Assembly: GCF_014649695.1 (NCBI RefSeq)
Contig: NZ_BMTN01000001.1
Location: 1-64,000, forward strand
Reading direction: 5' to 3'
DNA length: 64,000 nucleotides
Origin: Streptomyces kurssanovii
GTDB taxonomy: Bacteria; Actinomycetota; Actinomycetes; Streptomycetales; Streptomycetaceae
A program made the translations under genes and the position numbers. The notes beneath the pieces were generated by a model, which worked only from the letters and a program-made list of their open reading frames with translations, had not been told where the DNA came from and ran no database searches. Position 1 is the first letter of the stretch, and each line of letters opens with the position of its first letter. Positions 25,882 through 35,671 of this stretch are shown piece by piece.

Positions 25882-28800
25882 TGTGGGTGTCCCCCCGCAT
25901 CGTCTCGTCGTGCTGTTCCGGGATTGCGAGCCGGTCGGCCAGCTCCTTCGCCGTCCATGCCCCGGCCGGCCGGACCTCCCAGCCCGCTTTGGCGAAGGCG
26001 CGGTCCCGGTCCTCGGCTTCCGCGTCCGGTTCACCGTCGACCGGCCGGTGCGCGAGCACGACACCGGTTTTCGCGTCGGGCCAGGCCAGTTCGGCCATCC
26101 AGCCGCGGTCGTCGAGCTCGTAGCCGTCGTGCGGGGCGGGGACGCTGAGCGAGGCGAGAGCGACCGCCAGCAGTTCCAGCCCCGGCTCGTCCGGGTCCAA
26201 CAGCTCCAGCACCGCGTCCCAGCCGCCGTCCGTCCCGCCGTCGTCGGCGTCGGCGTCGGGTCCCTTCACCGGTGAGAGCACGGGCTCCACAGGCGCCGCC
26301 ACCAGCGGCGGCCTGCCGCCACCGGCTCCGGTTGCGGTCCCGTACACGGACTCGTCGACGAGAGTCACCCGTGTCGACTCCAGCCAGCCCGCGCCGCCCG
26401 CGACCGAGAACTCCTGCGCGGAGAAGCCGTCCAGCAGGCCGGTCGTCAACTGGGCGCTGTCACCCCCGCCGTGTTCGAGGAACTGCAGCAGATTGCTCCA
26501 GTACAGCCAGGCCCTCCAGCGCCGCTTGTGCCGCTCCTGGTCGGCCACGGCGGCTTCGCTGTCGTCGAGGATCGTGATCGCCGACCACACGGGCGGCGTG
26601 GATCGGGCGTCCGCGACGGCCACCACACCGCAGCCCGAGGCGTCCGTCGCGGCCATCAGCCGGACCTTGCCGGGCTGCGCCTTGGGCGCCCGGCCGCGAA
26701 GTGCGGCCTCGATCTGCTCACCGACCGACTCGGCGGCGACGACCGCGGCCTGCGGCCGCGTGCCCGTCAGGCCCGCCACCGCGGCCTCGGCGCGCGCCGT
26801 CCAGCCGTCGGCGTCCGGTGAACGCAAATAGGCGATCAGCTGCTCTGCCGGATTGACCCACACGGTCTCGGCCAGCTCGCCGGGCAGGCCGCTGCGCACC
26901 TTGGCGTAGTAGGCACGGGCCTGCCCGAGCGCCTCCTCGCCGTACGGCCGCCACACCGGGTCCGACGGCCCGGTGTGGGAGTAGCCCGTGTCACGGACGC
27001 GGGTGCGCCACTCCTTCACGTCGTAGTACGTCAGCTGGAAGACCCGCACGCCGTCCGCCCGCAGCCGCGCCCGCTTGGCCGCGTCGTCGGCGAGCCGGTT
27101 GTGCTGGGTGCTCGCGTGGTACTCGAAGCCGTCGAGATACAGCGCGAGACGCGGGCCGGGAGCGTCGAGCCGTTCGAACAGCACGTCGGGGCGGGTGCCG
27201 TCGAGGACCCGCTGCTGGGACACCCGCCACCGCCGGGTTCCGCCGTCGGAACCGGTGAGCCGCAGGTCGAGGGAGTACGTCCCGGCGGCTGTGGTGTACG
27301 CGTCGGCGGCGGCCTTGGCCTCGGCCTGTCCGGCCCACTCCTTCAGCGTCTCGACGAACATGATCTCGAGGTCGGACTCGGCCTGCCGCTCCAGCGGGAT
27401 CTGCTGGGTTGTGGGTACGCGGGTGGTCCGCCAGGCCTCGCCCTCCTTGCCGAGCAGCTCGTCGAGCATCTGACGGACCTCGTTACGGCTGACCTTGTCG
27501 TAGTCGCCGGCCGGCACCCGGCGCAGCAGGCAGCGGTGGCAGCCGTCCTGCCCCTTCTCCCGGCAGGGGCAGCCGTCGATGACCTCGCGGGCCTTCAGCA
27601 GCACCTCTCGGAAGCCGTCGGCCGAGGCGAGCCGGTGCAGGTAGCCGGTGCCGCCGGGCAGCCGGTCGTAGACGACGAGGAAGCGACGGGTCCAGTCCGA
27701 GTCGCCGCCGTCCGGCATCGACGCGGCGGCGATGTCGATGTGGTCCGGGTCGCCGCCGTACCGGGCGGCTATGCCCGCGAACAGTGCTGCCGTGAACGAG
27801 GCGAGCCGTTCGTGGGCGCGGGCGACCGACGCCGGCAGCAGGATGCGCACCGCTTCCGTGGTCAGCTCGTGCGCCAGCAGCAGTGGAACGTCCCGTCCCT
27901 TGCCCTGCTCCTCGCCGCCCGAACTCTTGGTCCGGCGGCGCGGGCACCACAGCAGATGGTGGGCGCTGGCACGGGTGCTCGCGGCGAGTGAGTCGGTCAG
28001 CGCCTCCTGCGGCTGGTCGGCGACCGGCCGCCCGTCGGCGGTCGCCCCGCCGCAACTGGTGCAGACGTAGAAGGGGTTGATGCGGACGTCGTCACCGGCG
28101 AGCGGCACCGTGCTGGAGCCGTCCTGACGGTCGGCGCCCAGATTCAGGGTGCGGATCACCGCCCGCCGTGTGAAGTCGACGCCGAACGTGGCCGTCTCGT
28201 GCCGCCACGAGCTCGGCGCCAGATGAGCCGGGTCGATGTCGACGGTGGTGAGCATCGCGTACCGGCGGCGGTCGCGCTCGTCCTTGTCGTCCCGTACGCG
28301 GGCGTCGTCGCGCTTGTCGCGGGCGATGACCCGCTTCGGTTCCAGGATGTACTGCACACAGCCCGCGTCGGCGATCTCCCGGCCGCCGCAGCGGGGACAT
28401 GGGGAGGCGTCCGCCTGGGCGTTGTCGGTACGGACGTAGCCGCAGGCAGGGCACAGCCGCCACACCTGCCAGGCAGGGCGCTCGGGGCTGCCGATGTCGA
28501 GGGCACGCACCTGGTGGCGGTAGCCGTTGACGTAGAAGCTGCTGCCGGGCGCGAGTTCGGCGAGGGCGAGGCGGCGGGAGCGCTCGTAGTCGCGGACCTC
28601 GCTGCGGTACGTCTTGCGCCGGGCCTCACCCTGCCGGCCGCCTTCCTCCCGCTGTTCGCTCTCCTCCGCCTCGCCCTGGTTCTCCTCCGTCCAGTAGAGG
28701 GTGGCCTCCAACTGCGTGGTGGTGTCGGTGAGGCTGTAGTTGGGCAGCAGGCCGAGCTCCACCAGGGCGCCGTGCGCGCTCGAACGGCTCAGCTCCCGCA

Positions 28801-31800
28801 GCAGGTCGCCGGTCGTGCGCCGCTCGGCGAGCAACTCGCGGTGCTCACGGTCCTGTTCGGGATCGCTGCGGACCAGGCCCTCCATCGCCGTGTCGATGGC
28901 GGCGATACGGCGCCTCAGCTCCTCGCGCCGGCCCGTCCAGTCCTCCTCTGCCTCCTGCAGGGCGCGCACGATGCCGCCGGTCGCGTACGCCCGCAACTCG
29001 TCGGCGGCGTACGCCGTGACGCCTGCGTCGCCCCCCTTGTCCCCATCGGCCGGGAACAGCCCGAGGAACTCCTCCACCAGGCGCCCACCGTGCGTGACCG
29101 CCGCGTCCGCCAGGTCCTGGCACCAGCCGGTGTTGCCGAAAAGGGCGGACACCAGCCTCGGCACCGGCATCAGCCGCTCCCCGTCGGCGGTGGTGAGCCC
29201 GCCGCGGGCGGCGAGGTCGAGCAGATGCGCCGTGTACTGGCGGCGCAGGATCTCCACCGCGGAGAGGTAGCAGCCGGGCGGGACGATGTCGCCCGCGATC
29301 ATCTCGCGTGGGTCCTCGAGGTAGTACAGGTCTCGGGCCCTGCGCCCGCCGAACGCGACGATTAGCGCGTTACCCGTGCGGCGCCCGGCTCGGCCCGCGC
29401 GCTGCACATAGTTCGCCGGGCCCTTCGGCAGAGAGCCGAGCAGCACCGCCGACAGGTCGCCGATGTCGATGCCGAGTTCCAGCGTGGGCGTGCAGGACAG
29501 CACGTTCGGGTCGGTGTAGTGCGTCCCCGCGCGGAACGTGCGCTCGACACGCTCCCGTTCCGGCCGGGTCAGCATGCCGGTGTGCTCGGCTGTGACGACG
29601 CGGAAGGTGCCTCCGGTCAGATACAGCCGCCGGTAGTAGTCGTCCTTGAAGTCACGGGCGCGCGACGACCCGAAACCGCTCGAGCCGATGCTGCTGCGCA
29701 TGTCGGCACCGGTCGAGGACGGATCGCTCAGCGGAGCGCGCAGCATGCCCTGGCACCGGTAGCGCGGGCAGGGGTGGCCGTACCAGCGCGTCCGCCGCTC
29801 GGGCGGTACCACCTGCTGCCAGCCGCAGTCCATGCAGCTGACGAACGCCTTGTTGGCCGCCTCGTCGTCCAGCAGCCGCACCTCGACGTGCCCCGGCTGC
29901 AGCCCGTACACCCGGGTCGTACGGTCGGCTGCCGTACGGACCGACAATGCCCGCTCGTCCACCAGAACGGGCAGCAGCCTGCGCAGGAATTCGGTCGCAC
30001 CCGCCGCGTCCAGCCCGAGACAGCGCCGTGTCCAGTCCTGGTACCAGCCCAGCCGGCCGGTCACCGAGTCGAACGCCGACCGGTCCTTCTGCCCGTCGAG
30101 CAGGAACCGCGGCGCGGCCATTCCCTCGGGGAACGCCGGCATGCCGTCCGGCCGGCCGCCCCAGATCTTGAACCGGGCCACACCCGCGTCCTTGATCCAT
30201 GGCTCCAGCCACCGGTGCCGCAGCCCACCGCGGAGCCTGACGCGCTCCAACAGGCCGCGCACATAGGCCAGATACCGCTCCGGCGTCGGCATCCCACTGC
30301 CCACCAGCAGTTGCCCGGGCAGTGACAGGTGCAGGTCGCGGGCGAGCGCCGTGATCCGCTCCGGCTCGTCGATGACGACCTCGGCGGCCGCAGTACGCGT
30401 CAGCTCCAGCGTGCGGCCCTGGCGCGAACGCAGGCCGAACTCCATCACTGTGGCGAAGGCCAGCCGCTCCCCGATCAGCTTCCAGGTCCGGGCGTCACCT
30501 GTTCCCCGCCCGGACAACAGCCGGTCCACACCCGGCTCGTCGTGCAGGTCCGGCGGTACGACGGCGGCGAGCGCCTGCGGATCGTCCACGGAGTCGAGGA
30601 CGTTACCGATCAGGTCGTTAAGCGCGGTCGGAGCACCCGACTCGTCCAGGTTGTGCGCCAGGAGCGAGCGCAGTGAGAACTTGTACGACGCGTTCGCCAC
30701 ATATCCGGCCCGGTGTGCCGCGTCCTGCGTCGAGTCGTTGAACAGCAGCGTCTTGCGCTCCTCCGGCACGAGCGCGATGTCACCGCCGGTGAACAACTGC
30801 GTGACCGTCGCGGAGGCGAGTGCGGCGAGTGCGGTGCCGAGGAAGCGGATGCCGTTGTCCGTGTTGCAGGCCGGGCAGCGGTCGTCGAGCGCTGCCTTGT
30901 CCGCCGACTTCTTGTCCGTGACCGCCAGTGCGAACCAGGCGTCCTGAAGCTCTTGTGCGTCCTGAACCACGGGCAGCCGGTAGGTGCCCTGCGCGCCGTC
31001 CAGCACCACCACGGACAGCGGGTCGGCGCCGCCGGACCTCGGCTTCGCGCCGGTCAGCGCACCCAGCGCGTCCTCTGCCTCGGCCCGGGTGGCCGCGATG
31101 AAGTAGCGGATACGCCGTTTGTCACGGCCGAGCCCGGCCCGCCACACCTTGTCCTGCGCCATCACCAGCTGCTGCGGATCGGCCTCCGGCGACAGCGCCG
31201 CCCAGCCCGAGCGCCCGCAGTTGCGGCAGTACACCGCGGGCAGTGAGGTCACGGCCGGACGCGGGGCCGTGTCCGTGCCCGGAATCGGCTGCGGGCGGCG
31301 AGCGTCGGAGGCCAGGCTCCCCGAGTCTTCGCCGTCGGCCCCCGCCACTGGCCCGGCCGCCAGCGCCGCACGCCGCGCCGCGGTGCGGTCGTCCTCGTAC
31401 CACCGGAACTCCGGTACCGGCCCCACGCCGCGGAGCACCCGGCTCACCGGACGCACCCACAGATGCGCCTCGACGTGCAGCAGGGGTCTCGGCCGCTTCT
31501 CGTCCGACTCGGGGTCCCGCGCCGCCGACAGCAGGGCCACGAACCGCGACAGTGCCTGCAACGCCAGCCGCGGGTTCTCCCTGGCGGTGCGCCCCCAGGC
31601 GTACCCGAAGCCGCCCAGCCGCTCGCGCAGCTCCCACTCGCCGAGCGGGTCGCCGCCCAGCAGCTGGAGCACCTTGTGCGTGAAGTCGTGCCGCTTGAGC
31701 ATCCTGCCGATCTGGAACGCGCTCAGCCCGCGCCGCTCCAGCAGCCGCTCCGCCAGCCCGTCCAGGTCCAGCAGATCCGGACGCGCCTCCACGCCGGGAC

Positions 31801-32794
31801 CGCCGGACGCCTGGATGACCTCCTTGGGGTCGGGCGGCTCCGGCAGCTCGTAGTCCACCTCACCGGCGAACTGCTCGGCGGTCATCCGCTCCTCGCCGAC
31901 CACCGCGTCCGGCGTGAACTCCACCCCGAACACCTGCGCCGCGACGCTGAGAATCCCCTCCCCGGCTCCACCCGGCCTGCCCTCGCCGAGGGTCGCCGAG
32001 GTCGCCACCGGGCAGATACCGCCCAGCGGACGCCCCTTGGCACTGCCCTGGCCGGTGGCCGCCGCGAGCCTGCGCAGCAGCATCGCCACATCGGTGCCCT
32101 GCGCGCCGTCATAGGTGTGGAACTCGTCCAGCACCACGTACGCGATCTCGGCGTCCTGCCACAGCGGCAGGTCCTCGCCGCGCTGGAGCAGCAGGTCGAG
32201 CATCTTGTAGTTGGTGATCAACACGTCGGGCGGGCTGACCCGCATCTCCTCGCGCCGTGTCATCACCCGCCGGAAGTCGGTGTCCGGCCGGTCCCCGATG
32301 TAGAGCCCGGCCGTCACCTGCGCCAGCTCCGGCTGGGACAGGTACTCTCCGATCCGCCCGGCCTGGTCGGTGGCCAACGCGTTCATCGGATACAGCAGCA
32401 CGGCCTTCACGCCGCGCCGCCCGAGCGCCTTCTGCCGACGGCAGTGGTCCAGCACCGGCACCAGGAACGACTCGGTCTTGCCCGACCCCGTCCCGGTCGT
32501 GATCAGTGTCGGCCGGGCGGGCCCGTGCAGGGTGCTCAGCCGTTCCCACGCCTTCGCCTGGTGCCGGTACGGGGCGAAGCCCGGCACCCAGTCCAGATGC
32601 CGCTGCCACCCGTCGGCGGCGATGTGGAACGGCGTCCGGATCCGCAGGTACGGCCCCCGGAAGATCCCGCCCTCCGGGTCGCCCAGGAACCGCTCCAGCG
32701 CCAGCCGGGTGTCCTCCTCGGCGAGGGCGTACGTCGTCGTGAGGTACTGGGTGAGACTGCCCCGCAACTGCGCGGCGGCCAGCGTCGGCCTCAC
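25823..32794 (-). CDS. Giant DEAD/DEAH helicase with DUF1998 and probable C-terminal nuclease domain
   Basis: A 2323-aa protein; GTG at 32794 follows GAGGGGACA and fits family N-termini; an ATG at 32860 is an alternative. SF2 core: Walker A TTGTGSGKTES (~100-109), YPMNALATDQ, ITNYKMLD, DEFH box (223-226), SATLG (266-270); helicase C region with LELGIDIGDL and QRAGRAGRR. Zinc ribbons: CMDCGWQQ with CPRYRCQG, and CPACGYVRTDN with CPRCGGRE. DUF1998 region near 1580-1790 ends in CPCREKGQDGCHRCLLRR. Residues ~1830-1950 (RPDVLFERLDAPGPRLALYL, DGFEYHAS, RARLRADGVRVFQLTYYDV) look like a Vsr/DUF559 PD-(D/E)xK nuclease. DUF1998 helicases occur in DISARM (DrmA/DrmB) and other defence loci. It is co-transcribed with the UvrD-type gene. 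Confidence 0.9.
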   Translation of the reverse strand: MRPTLAAAQLRGSLTQYLTTTYALAEEDTRLALERFLGDPEGGIFRGPYLRIRTPFHIAADGWQRHLDWVPGFAPYRHQAKAWERLSTLHGPARPTLITTGTGSGKTESFLVPVLDHCRRQKALGRRGVKAVLLYPMNALATDQAGRIGEYLSQPELAQVTAGLYIGDRPDTDFRRVMTRREEMRVSPPDVLITNYKMLDLLLQRGEDLPLWQDAEIAYVVLDEFHTYDGAQGTDVAMLLRRLAAATGQGSAKGRPLGGICPVATSATLGEGRPGGAGEGILSVAAQVFGVEFTPDAVVGEERMTAEQFAGEVDYELPEPPDPKEVIQASGGPGVEARPDLLDLDGLAERLLERRGLSAFQIGRMLKRHDFTHKVLQLLGGDPLGEWELRERLGGFGYAWGRTARENPRLALQALSRFVALLSAARDPESDEKRPRPLLHVEAHLWVRPVSRVLRGVGPVPEFRWYEDDRTAARRAALAAGPVAGADGEDSGSLASDARRPQPIPGTDTAPRPAVTSLPAVYCRNCGRSGWAALSPEADPQQLVMAQDKVWRAGLGRDKRRIRYFIAATRAEAEDALGALTGAKPRSGGADPLSVVVLDGAQGTYRLPVVQDAQELQDAWFALAVTDKKSADKAALDDRCPACNTDNGIRFLGTALAALASATVTQLFTGGDIALVPEERKTLLFNDSTQDAAHRAGYVANASYKFSLRSLLAHNLDESGAPTALNDLIGNVLDSVDDPQALAAVVPPDLHDEPGVDRLLSGRGTGDARTWKLIGERLAFATVMEFGLRSRQGRTLELTRTAAAEVVIDEPERITALARDLHLSLPGQLLVGSGMPTPERYLAYVRGLLERVRLRGGLRHRWLEPWIKDAGVARFKIWGGRPDGMPAFPEGMAAPRFLLDGQKDRSAFDSVTGRLGWYQDWTRRCLGLDAAGATEFLRRLLPVLVDERALSVRTAADRTTRVYGLQPGHVEVRLLDDEAANKAFVSCMDCGWQQVVPPERRTRWYGHPCPRYRCQGMLRAPLSDPSSTGADMRSSIGSSGFGSSRARDFKDDYYRRLYLTGGTFRVVTAEHTGMLTRPERERVERTFRAGTHYTDPNVLSCTPTLELGIDIGDLSAVLLGSLPKGPANYVQRAGRAGRRTGNALIVAFGGRRARDLYYLEDPREMIAGDIVPPGCYLSAVEILRRQYTAHLLDLAARGGLTTADGERLMPVPRLVSALFGNTGWCQDLADAAVTHGGRLVEEFLGLFPADGDKGGDAGVTAYAADELRAYATGGIVRALQEAEEDWTGRREELRRRIAAIDTAMEGLVRSDPEQDREHRELLAERRTTGDLLRELSRSSAHGALVELGLLPNYSLTDTTTQLEATLYWTEENQGEAEESEQREEGGRQGEARRKTYRSEVRDYERSRRLALAELAPGSSFYVNGYRHQVRALDIGSPERPAWQVWRLCPACGYVRTDNAQADASPCPRCGGREIADAGCVQYILEPKRVIARDKRDDARVRDDKDERDRRRYAMLTTVDIDPAHLAPSSWRHETATFGVDFTRRAVIRTLNLGADRQDGSSTVPLAGDDVRINPFYVCTSCGGATADGRPVADQPQEALTDSLAASTRASAHHLLWCPRRRTKSSGGEEQGKGRDVPLLLAHELTTEAVRILLPASVARAHERLASFTAALFAGIAARYGGDPDHIDIAAASMPDGGDSDWTRRFLVVYDRLPGGTGYLHRLASADGFREVLLKAREVIDGCPCREKGQDGCHRCLLRRVPAGDYDKVSRNEVRQMLDELLGKEGEAWRTTRVPTTQQIPLERQAESDLEIMFVETLKEWAGQAEAKAAADAYTTAAGTYSLDLRLTGSDGGTRRWRVSQQRVLDGTRPDVLFERLDAPGPRLALYLDGFEYHASTQHNRLADDAAKRARLRADGVRVFQLTYYDVKEWRTRVRDTGYSHTGPSDPVWRPYGEEALGQARAYYAKVRSGLPGELAETVWVNPAEQLIAYLRSPDADGWTARAEAAVAGLTGTRPQAAVVAAESVGEQIEAALRGRAPKAQPGKVRLMAATDASGCGVVAVADARSTPPVWSAITILDDSEAAVADQERHKRRWRAWLYWSNLLQFLEHGGGDSAQLTTGLLDGFSAQEFSVAGGAGWLESTRVTLVDESVYGTATGAGGGRPPLVAAPVEPVLSPVKGPDADADDGGTDGGWDAVLELLDPDEPGLELLAVALASLSVPAPHDGYELDDRGWMAELAWPDAKTGVVLAHRPVDGEPDAEAEDRDRAFAKAGWEVRPAGAWTAKELADRLAIPEQHDETMRGDTHNERGERDSAAAGQGRQGDP

Positions 32795-32984
32795 GTGGTG
32801 TCCCCTCGGTCCTGCGGCATGCGGGTGAACTGGATCAACCGTATACGCGACCTCGGACATCGTGACCCGTATCCCTGATGACGGGATATCGCCACTGGCC
32901 TGAAAGACACCCTTTCGCCCGGAACTGTCTGCCCCCACCCTGCGAGCAGGTGCGATGCCGAGCCATGGCCATGGGGGAGCCGCG

Positions 32985-34088
32985 ATGGTCGAGCCGCTGT
33001 ACGTACCCGTCCTGCCGATGCGACGCGCCGCTGTGACCGCCTACGAGCGACTGCACCTGCAGCTGCGCCGCCATATCGCGCCCCTGTGGACCGTGGCGCC
33101 GCACACCGGCCCCGAGCGCGCCCGCGGCACTCCGGCACCCCTGCACCCCGACCCCGACGACATCGGACGAACACTCCACCGCTGGCTCACGCCCAGGGCC
33201 GACCACCTCATCGAGGCGACTGCCGGGCTGCCCGGCTGGGTCGATGCCGCCCACGTCGAAGGCGAGGTCCACAGCGCGGCGGTCGCGCTGTGGCACCTCG
33301 CCACCCGCAGCCGCCTCACTCTCGTCGCGGGACCGGAACGGCACCCGACGCACCAGCGCCACACGGCGGACCTGGCCTTCGCCGGCGGCCGGGGCCTCGG
33401 CATACGGGTCCTCGTGGACGAACCGCCCGACGAGCCGTGCACCTCGCAGATGCTGGACCTCGTCTCCCGGCTGTGCGCGTCGCCGACGCAGCTCGACCTG
33501 CTCCTGGACGTCGGAGCGGTGAACGACTTCGCCGAGGCGGGCAAGCGGTCCCTCATGGCCCTGGACCTGCTGGGCACCCTGCTGCCCTGGCGCAGTGTGA
33601 CGTTGCTGTCGGGTGCGTTCCCCGAGCACGACCCGGCCCGCGAACCGGCGCTCTCCACCCCGCCCCGGCTCGACCGGGCCCTCCACGCACAGGTCCGCGC
33701 CGCACGGCCCCGGCAGCGACTGGACTACGGCGACTACTCGGTCGAGCACGTCCGCAGTGCGAACCGGCCCGCCGACTCCGCCTGGTACGGACCCCCGTGG
33801 AGCCTGTTGCGCTACACCCTCCCCGACCGTTTCCTCGTCGCCCGGGCACCCGCCCGCGGCCCCGAACGCGCCGACCAGGTCCGTTCGACGGCCCGCCGCA
33901 TCGTCGAGCACGAGTCGTACCGCCGCGTGCCCTCGGTCCACCGCGGCTCCGCCGAGGCCTGGCTCGAGTCCTGCGCATACGGCACCGGGCCGGCCGGAAC
34001 GGGCACCCCCGAGACCTGGGCACGGATCGGCCACACGCAGCACCTCACGTACATCACCCGATGTCTGGTGGGTGGTGACAGGGCCTGA
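32985..34088 (+). CDS. Beta family protein (PF14350-like)
   Basis: A 367-aa protein; ATG at 32985 follows GGGGGAG. It matches the beta-protein family: N-terminal PLYVPVLPMRRAAVTAYERL, then IAPLWTV, LDLLLDVGAVNDFAEAGKRS, PWRSVTLLSGAFPEHD, RLDYGDYSVEHVRSAN, SLLRYTLPDRFLVARA, YRRVPSVHRGSAEAWLESCA and C-terminal RIGHTQHLTYITRCL. The fold is TIM-barrel-like; proteins of this family are found in phages and near defence or regulatory genes, with unknown biochemistry. It is divergent from the giant helicase, with about 190 bases between, so both may share a control region. Its 3' end is duplicated at 21549-21592. Confidence 0.8.
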   Translation: MVEPLYVPVLPMRRAAVTAYERLHLQLRRHIAPLWTVAPHTGPERARGTPAPLHPDPDDIGRTLHRWLTPRADHLIEATAGLPGWVDAAHVEGEVHSAAVALWHLATRSRLTLVAGPERHPTHQRHTADLAFAGGRGLGIRVLVDEPPDEPCTSQMLDLVSRLCASPTQLDLLLDVGAVNDFAEAGKRSLMALDLLGTLLPWRSVTLLSGAFPEHDPAREPALSTPPRLDRALHAQVRAARPRQRLDYGDYSVEHVRSANRPADSAWYGPPWSLLRYTLPDRFLVARAPARGPERADQVRSTARRIVEHESYRRVPSVHRGSAEAWLESCAYGTGPAGTGTPETWARIGHTQHLTYITRCLVGGDRA

Positions 34089-34100
34089 GCGGCGTCCGCC

Positions 34101-34556
34101 TCACGGCAGGTCGACGACCGCCCACACCGTCTTGCCGGGCGCGGCGCTGCGCGGCGAGACACCCCAGTCGGCAGCAAGCGCCTCAACGAGTACGAGCCCC
34201 CGCCCCGACTCCGCGCCTCCCGAATCAGGCCGCGTCCCTCTGACGGGACGCTTCTCCGTGCGAGTGTCGGTGACGTCGATCCGCAGCCGCGCCGGCGAGG
34301 CGGCGAGCCGCAGATGGAAGTCCCGCCCCGGCACGTGCCCGTGCCGCACGGCGTTCGCCACCAGTTCGGCGGCGATCAGGGTCATGGTCTCGTTGGCGGC
34401 CGAGTCGTACGGATGCCCCCAGTCGTGCAGTCGATGCGATACGAGGCGCCGCGCAAGCCGCGCTCCGCGGGGCGTCGAGGTGAACTGCATCGTGAACTCG
34501 TGTGCGGTATCCGGGTCGTGCACAAGCCCTGTGGGCGGAACGGTCATTGGCCTCAT
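34101..34556 (-). CDS. RsbW-like ATP-binding anti-sigma-type protein
   Basis: A 151-aa GHKL ATPase. The start at 34556 (MRPMTVPP) is the best of two close Mets. Segments: FTMQFTSTPRGARLARRLVS, N-box ETMTLIAAELVANAVRHGHV with VPGRDFHLRLAASPARLRID, G1 DTRTEKRPVRG, G2 GRGLVLVEALAADWGVSP, then GKTVWAVVDLP. This is the standard streptomycete RsbW/SpoIIAB-like single-domain kinase, expected to bind ATP and inhibit a sigma factor or phosphorylate an anti-sigma antagonist. It converges on the beta family gene with a 12-base gap. A deleted copy lies at 22487-22650. Confidence 0.93.
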   Translation of the reverse strand: MRPMTVPPTGLVHDPDTAHEFTMQFTSTPRGARLARRLVSHRLHDWGHPYDSAANETMTLIAAELVANAVRHGHVPGRDFHLRLAASPARLRIDVTDTRTEKRPVRGTRPDSGGAESGRGLVLVEALAADWGVSPRSAAPGKTVWAVVDLP

Positions 34557-34894
34557 GTCGATCAACCCTGCTGCCGCGAAAGCCCCGTTGACCAGCCCGG
34601 ACGCGCCGACGTCCGGGCGGTGTACGCGGACTCGCCGACTGTGTACCCGAGCGGCCTTACCCGTGGTGAGACCATCGCGTACATGTTCGTAACCGACGGG
34701 GGAGCCGACGCGTTGATGCAGCAAGGGGAAGAACCACCGGCATCGAGGCAGCGACGCAGGAGCCGACGGCCTTCGGGCGACGTGTGCCGATGCGCCGCTG
34801 TGTGTTCGCGACGGCCTGGTCTCTCGTGGCCACGAGGGTGACGGCGTTCCCAGGGGCTCTACACGTGCCGACATGGTCAGCCTGTGTGCACCGG
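34557..34894. other. Upstream region of the anti-sigma-type gene
   Basis: About 340 bases without a supported gene. The minus-strand frame of the ATPase stays open here but its sequence (Arg/Pro/Ser-rich) is not protein-like. A promoter for the ATPase is expected; no clear element seen. Confidence 0.3.
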
Positions 34895-35671
34895 CTAAAT
34901 GGTGTGGATCCATGACTCGAAGGCTGTCAGTTGCTCGCCCACCGATCCCAAAGAGGACGGGCTCCGCTCGTACTGTTCCGAGAGCGCCGCCTCGTAGACC
35001 TTGTATGCCTTCGGAGCTTCCTTGCCTGCGAGGTCGATGGCCGCGAGCGCAAGCAGAGCGTCATCGGTGCGCCCGCTTTCCGTGCTGCCGACAAGAGAAG
35101 GGCACAACTCCTCGGAGATATAACCGCAGAGCTCCATGAGCTGTCGTCCCGCGCGCGTCGCGCGGTCTCGGACGGCGTCGATGTGAGCATCGTGAAGGTG
35201 CTCCTCGAGTTCAGATGCGTCGTCATCGCCGCACCAGATCCTTCGCAATGACTCCTCTGTCGACTTCAGCTCCTGGTCCGAATCGCGCAGCAGCTCATCC
35301 AGGCTGAGGACAGGGTGACTTGCCTCTGTAGGCGCGACCTCGGGCAGCGAATCGAGCGCATCGGGCTGCGGAAGGGGTGAGCCGTCACGAAGTGCCAGCA
35401 GCAGCATGGCCTGACGCAGGACGGGGAGGAGACGGTCGGCGTCAGTCACGCCGCGAATCTCGTACGCGGAGCGTTCGACGGCCGGATAGTCGTTGTCTGC
35501 GACGTACCCGTCGATGTCGAACCTGAGCTCAGAGAGCAGAGAAGAGATCGCGCGGATCTCGTCGAGCAGAACCTCGGCGGCGCTCCACAGGCGATCAGCT
35601 ACCTCATGCGCTTCGTCCGCTTCACGTACTTTGCGCTCAAGTTCAGCAGCCAGCCTGATCAGTTCGCTCAT
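34895..35671 (-). CDS. Hypothetical acidic helical protein, 258 aa
   Basis: Family not recognised. It starts MSELIRLAAELERKVREADE and is dominated by amphipathic helices with coiled-coil character in the first 60 residues. An acidic middle (DELLRDSDQELKSTEESLRR, DDDASELEEHL) and a helical C-terminal half (DDALLALAAIDLAGKEAPKA) follow. No signal peptide, membrane segment or known motif. GC is slightly lower than its neighbours, suggesting recent arrival. The immediate C-terminal sequence TAFESWIHTI may fold as a final helix. Real gene by codon pattern. Confidence 0.7.
   Translation of the reverse strand: MSELIRLAAELERKVREADEAHEVADRLWSAAEVLLDEIRAISSLLSELRFDIDGYVADNDYPAVERSAYEIRGVTDADRLLPVLRQAMLLLALRDGSPLPQPDALDSLPEVAPTEASHPVLSLDELLRDSDQELKSTEESLRRIWCGDDDASELEEHLHDAHIDAVRDRATRAGRQLMELCGYISEELCPSLVGSTESGRTDDALLALAAIDLAGKEAPKAYKVYEAALSEQYERSPSSLGSVGEQLTAFESWIHTI

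Noticed and set aside
31463-32878. A 471-aa plus-strand ORF opposite the giant helicase
   Set aside because: Antisense shadow; the minus strand carries the Walker A, DEFH and SATLG motifs of the helicase.
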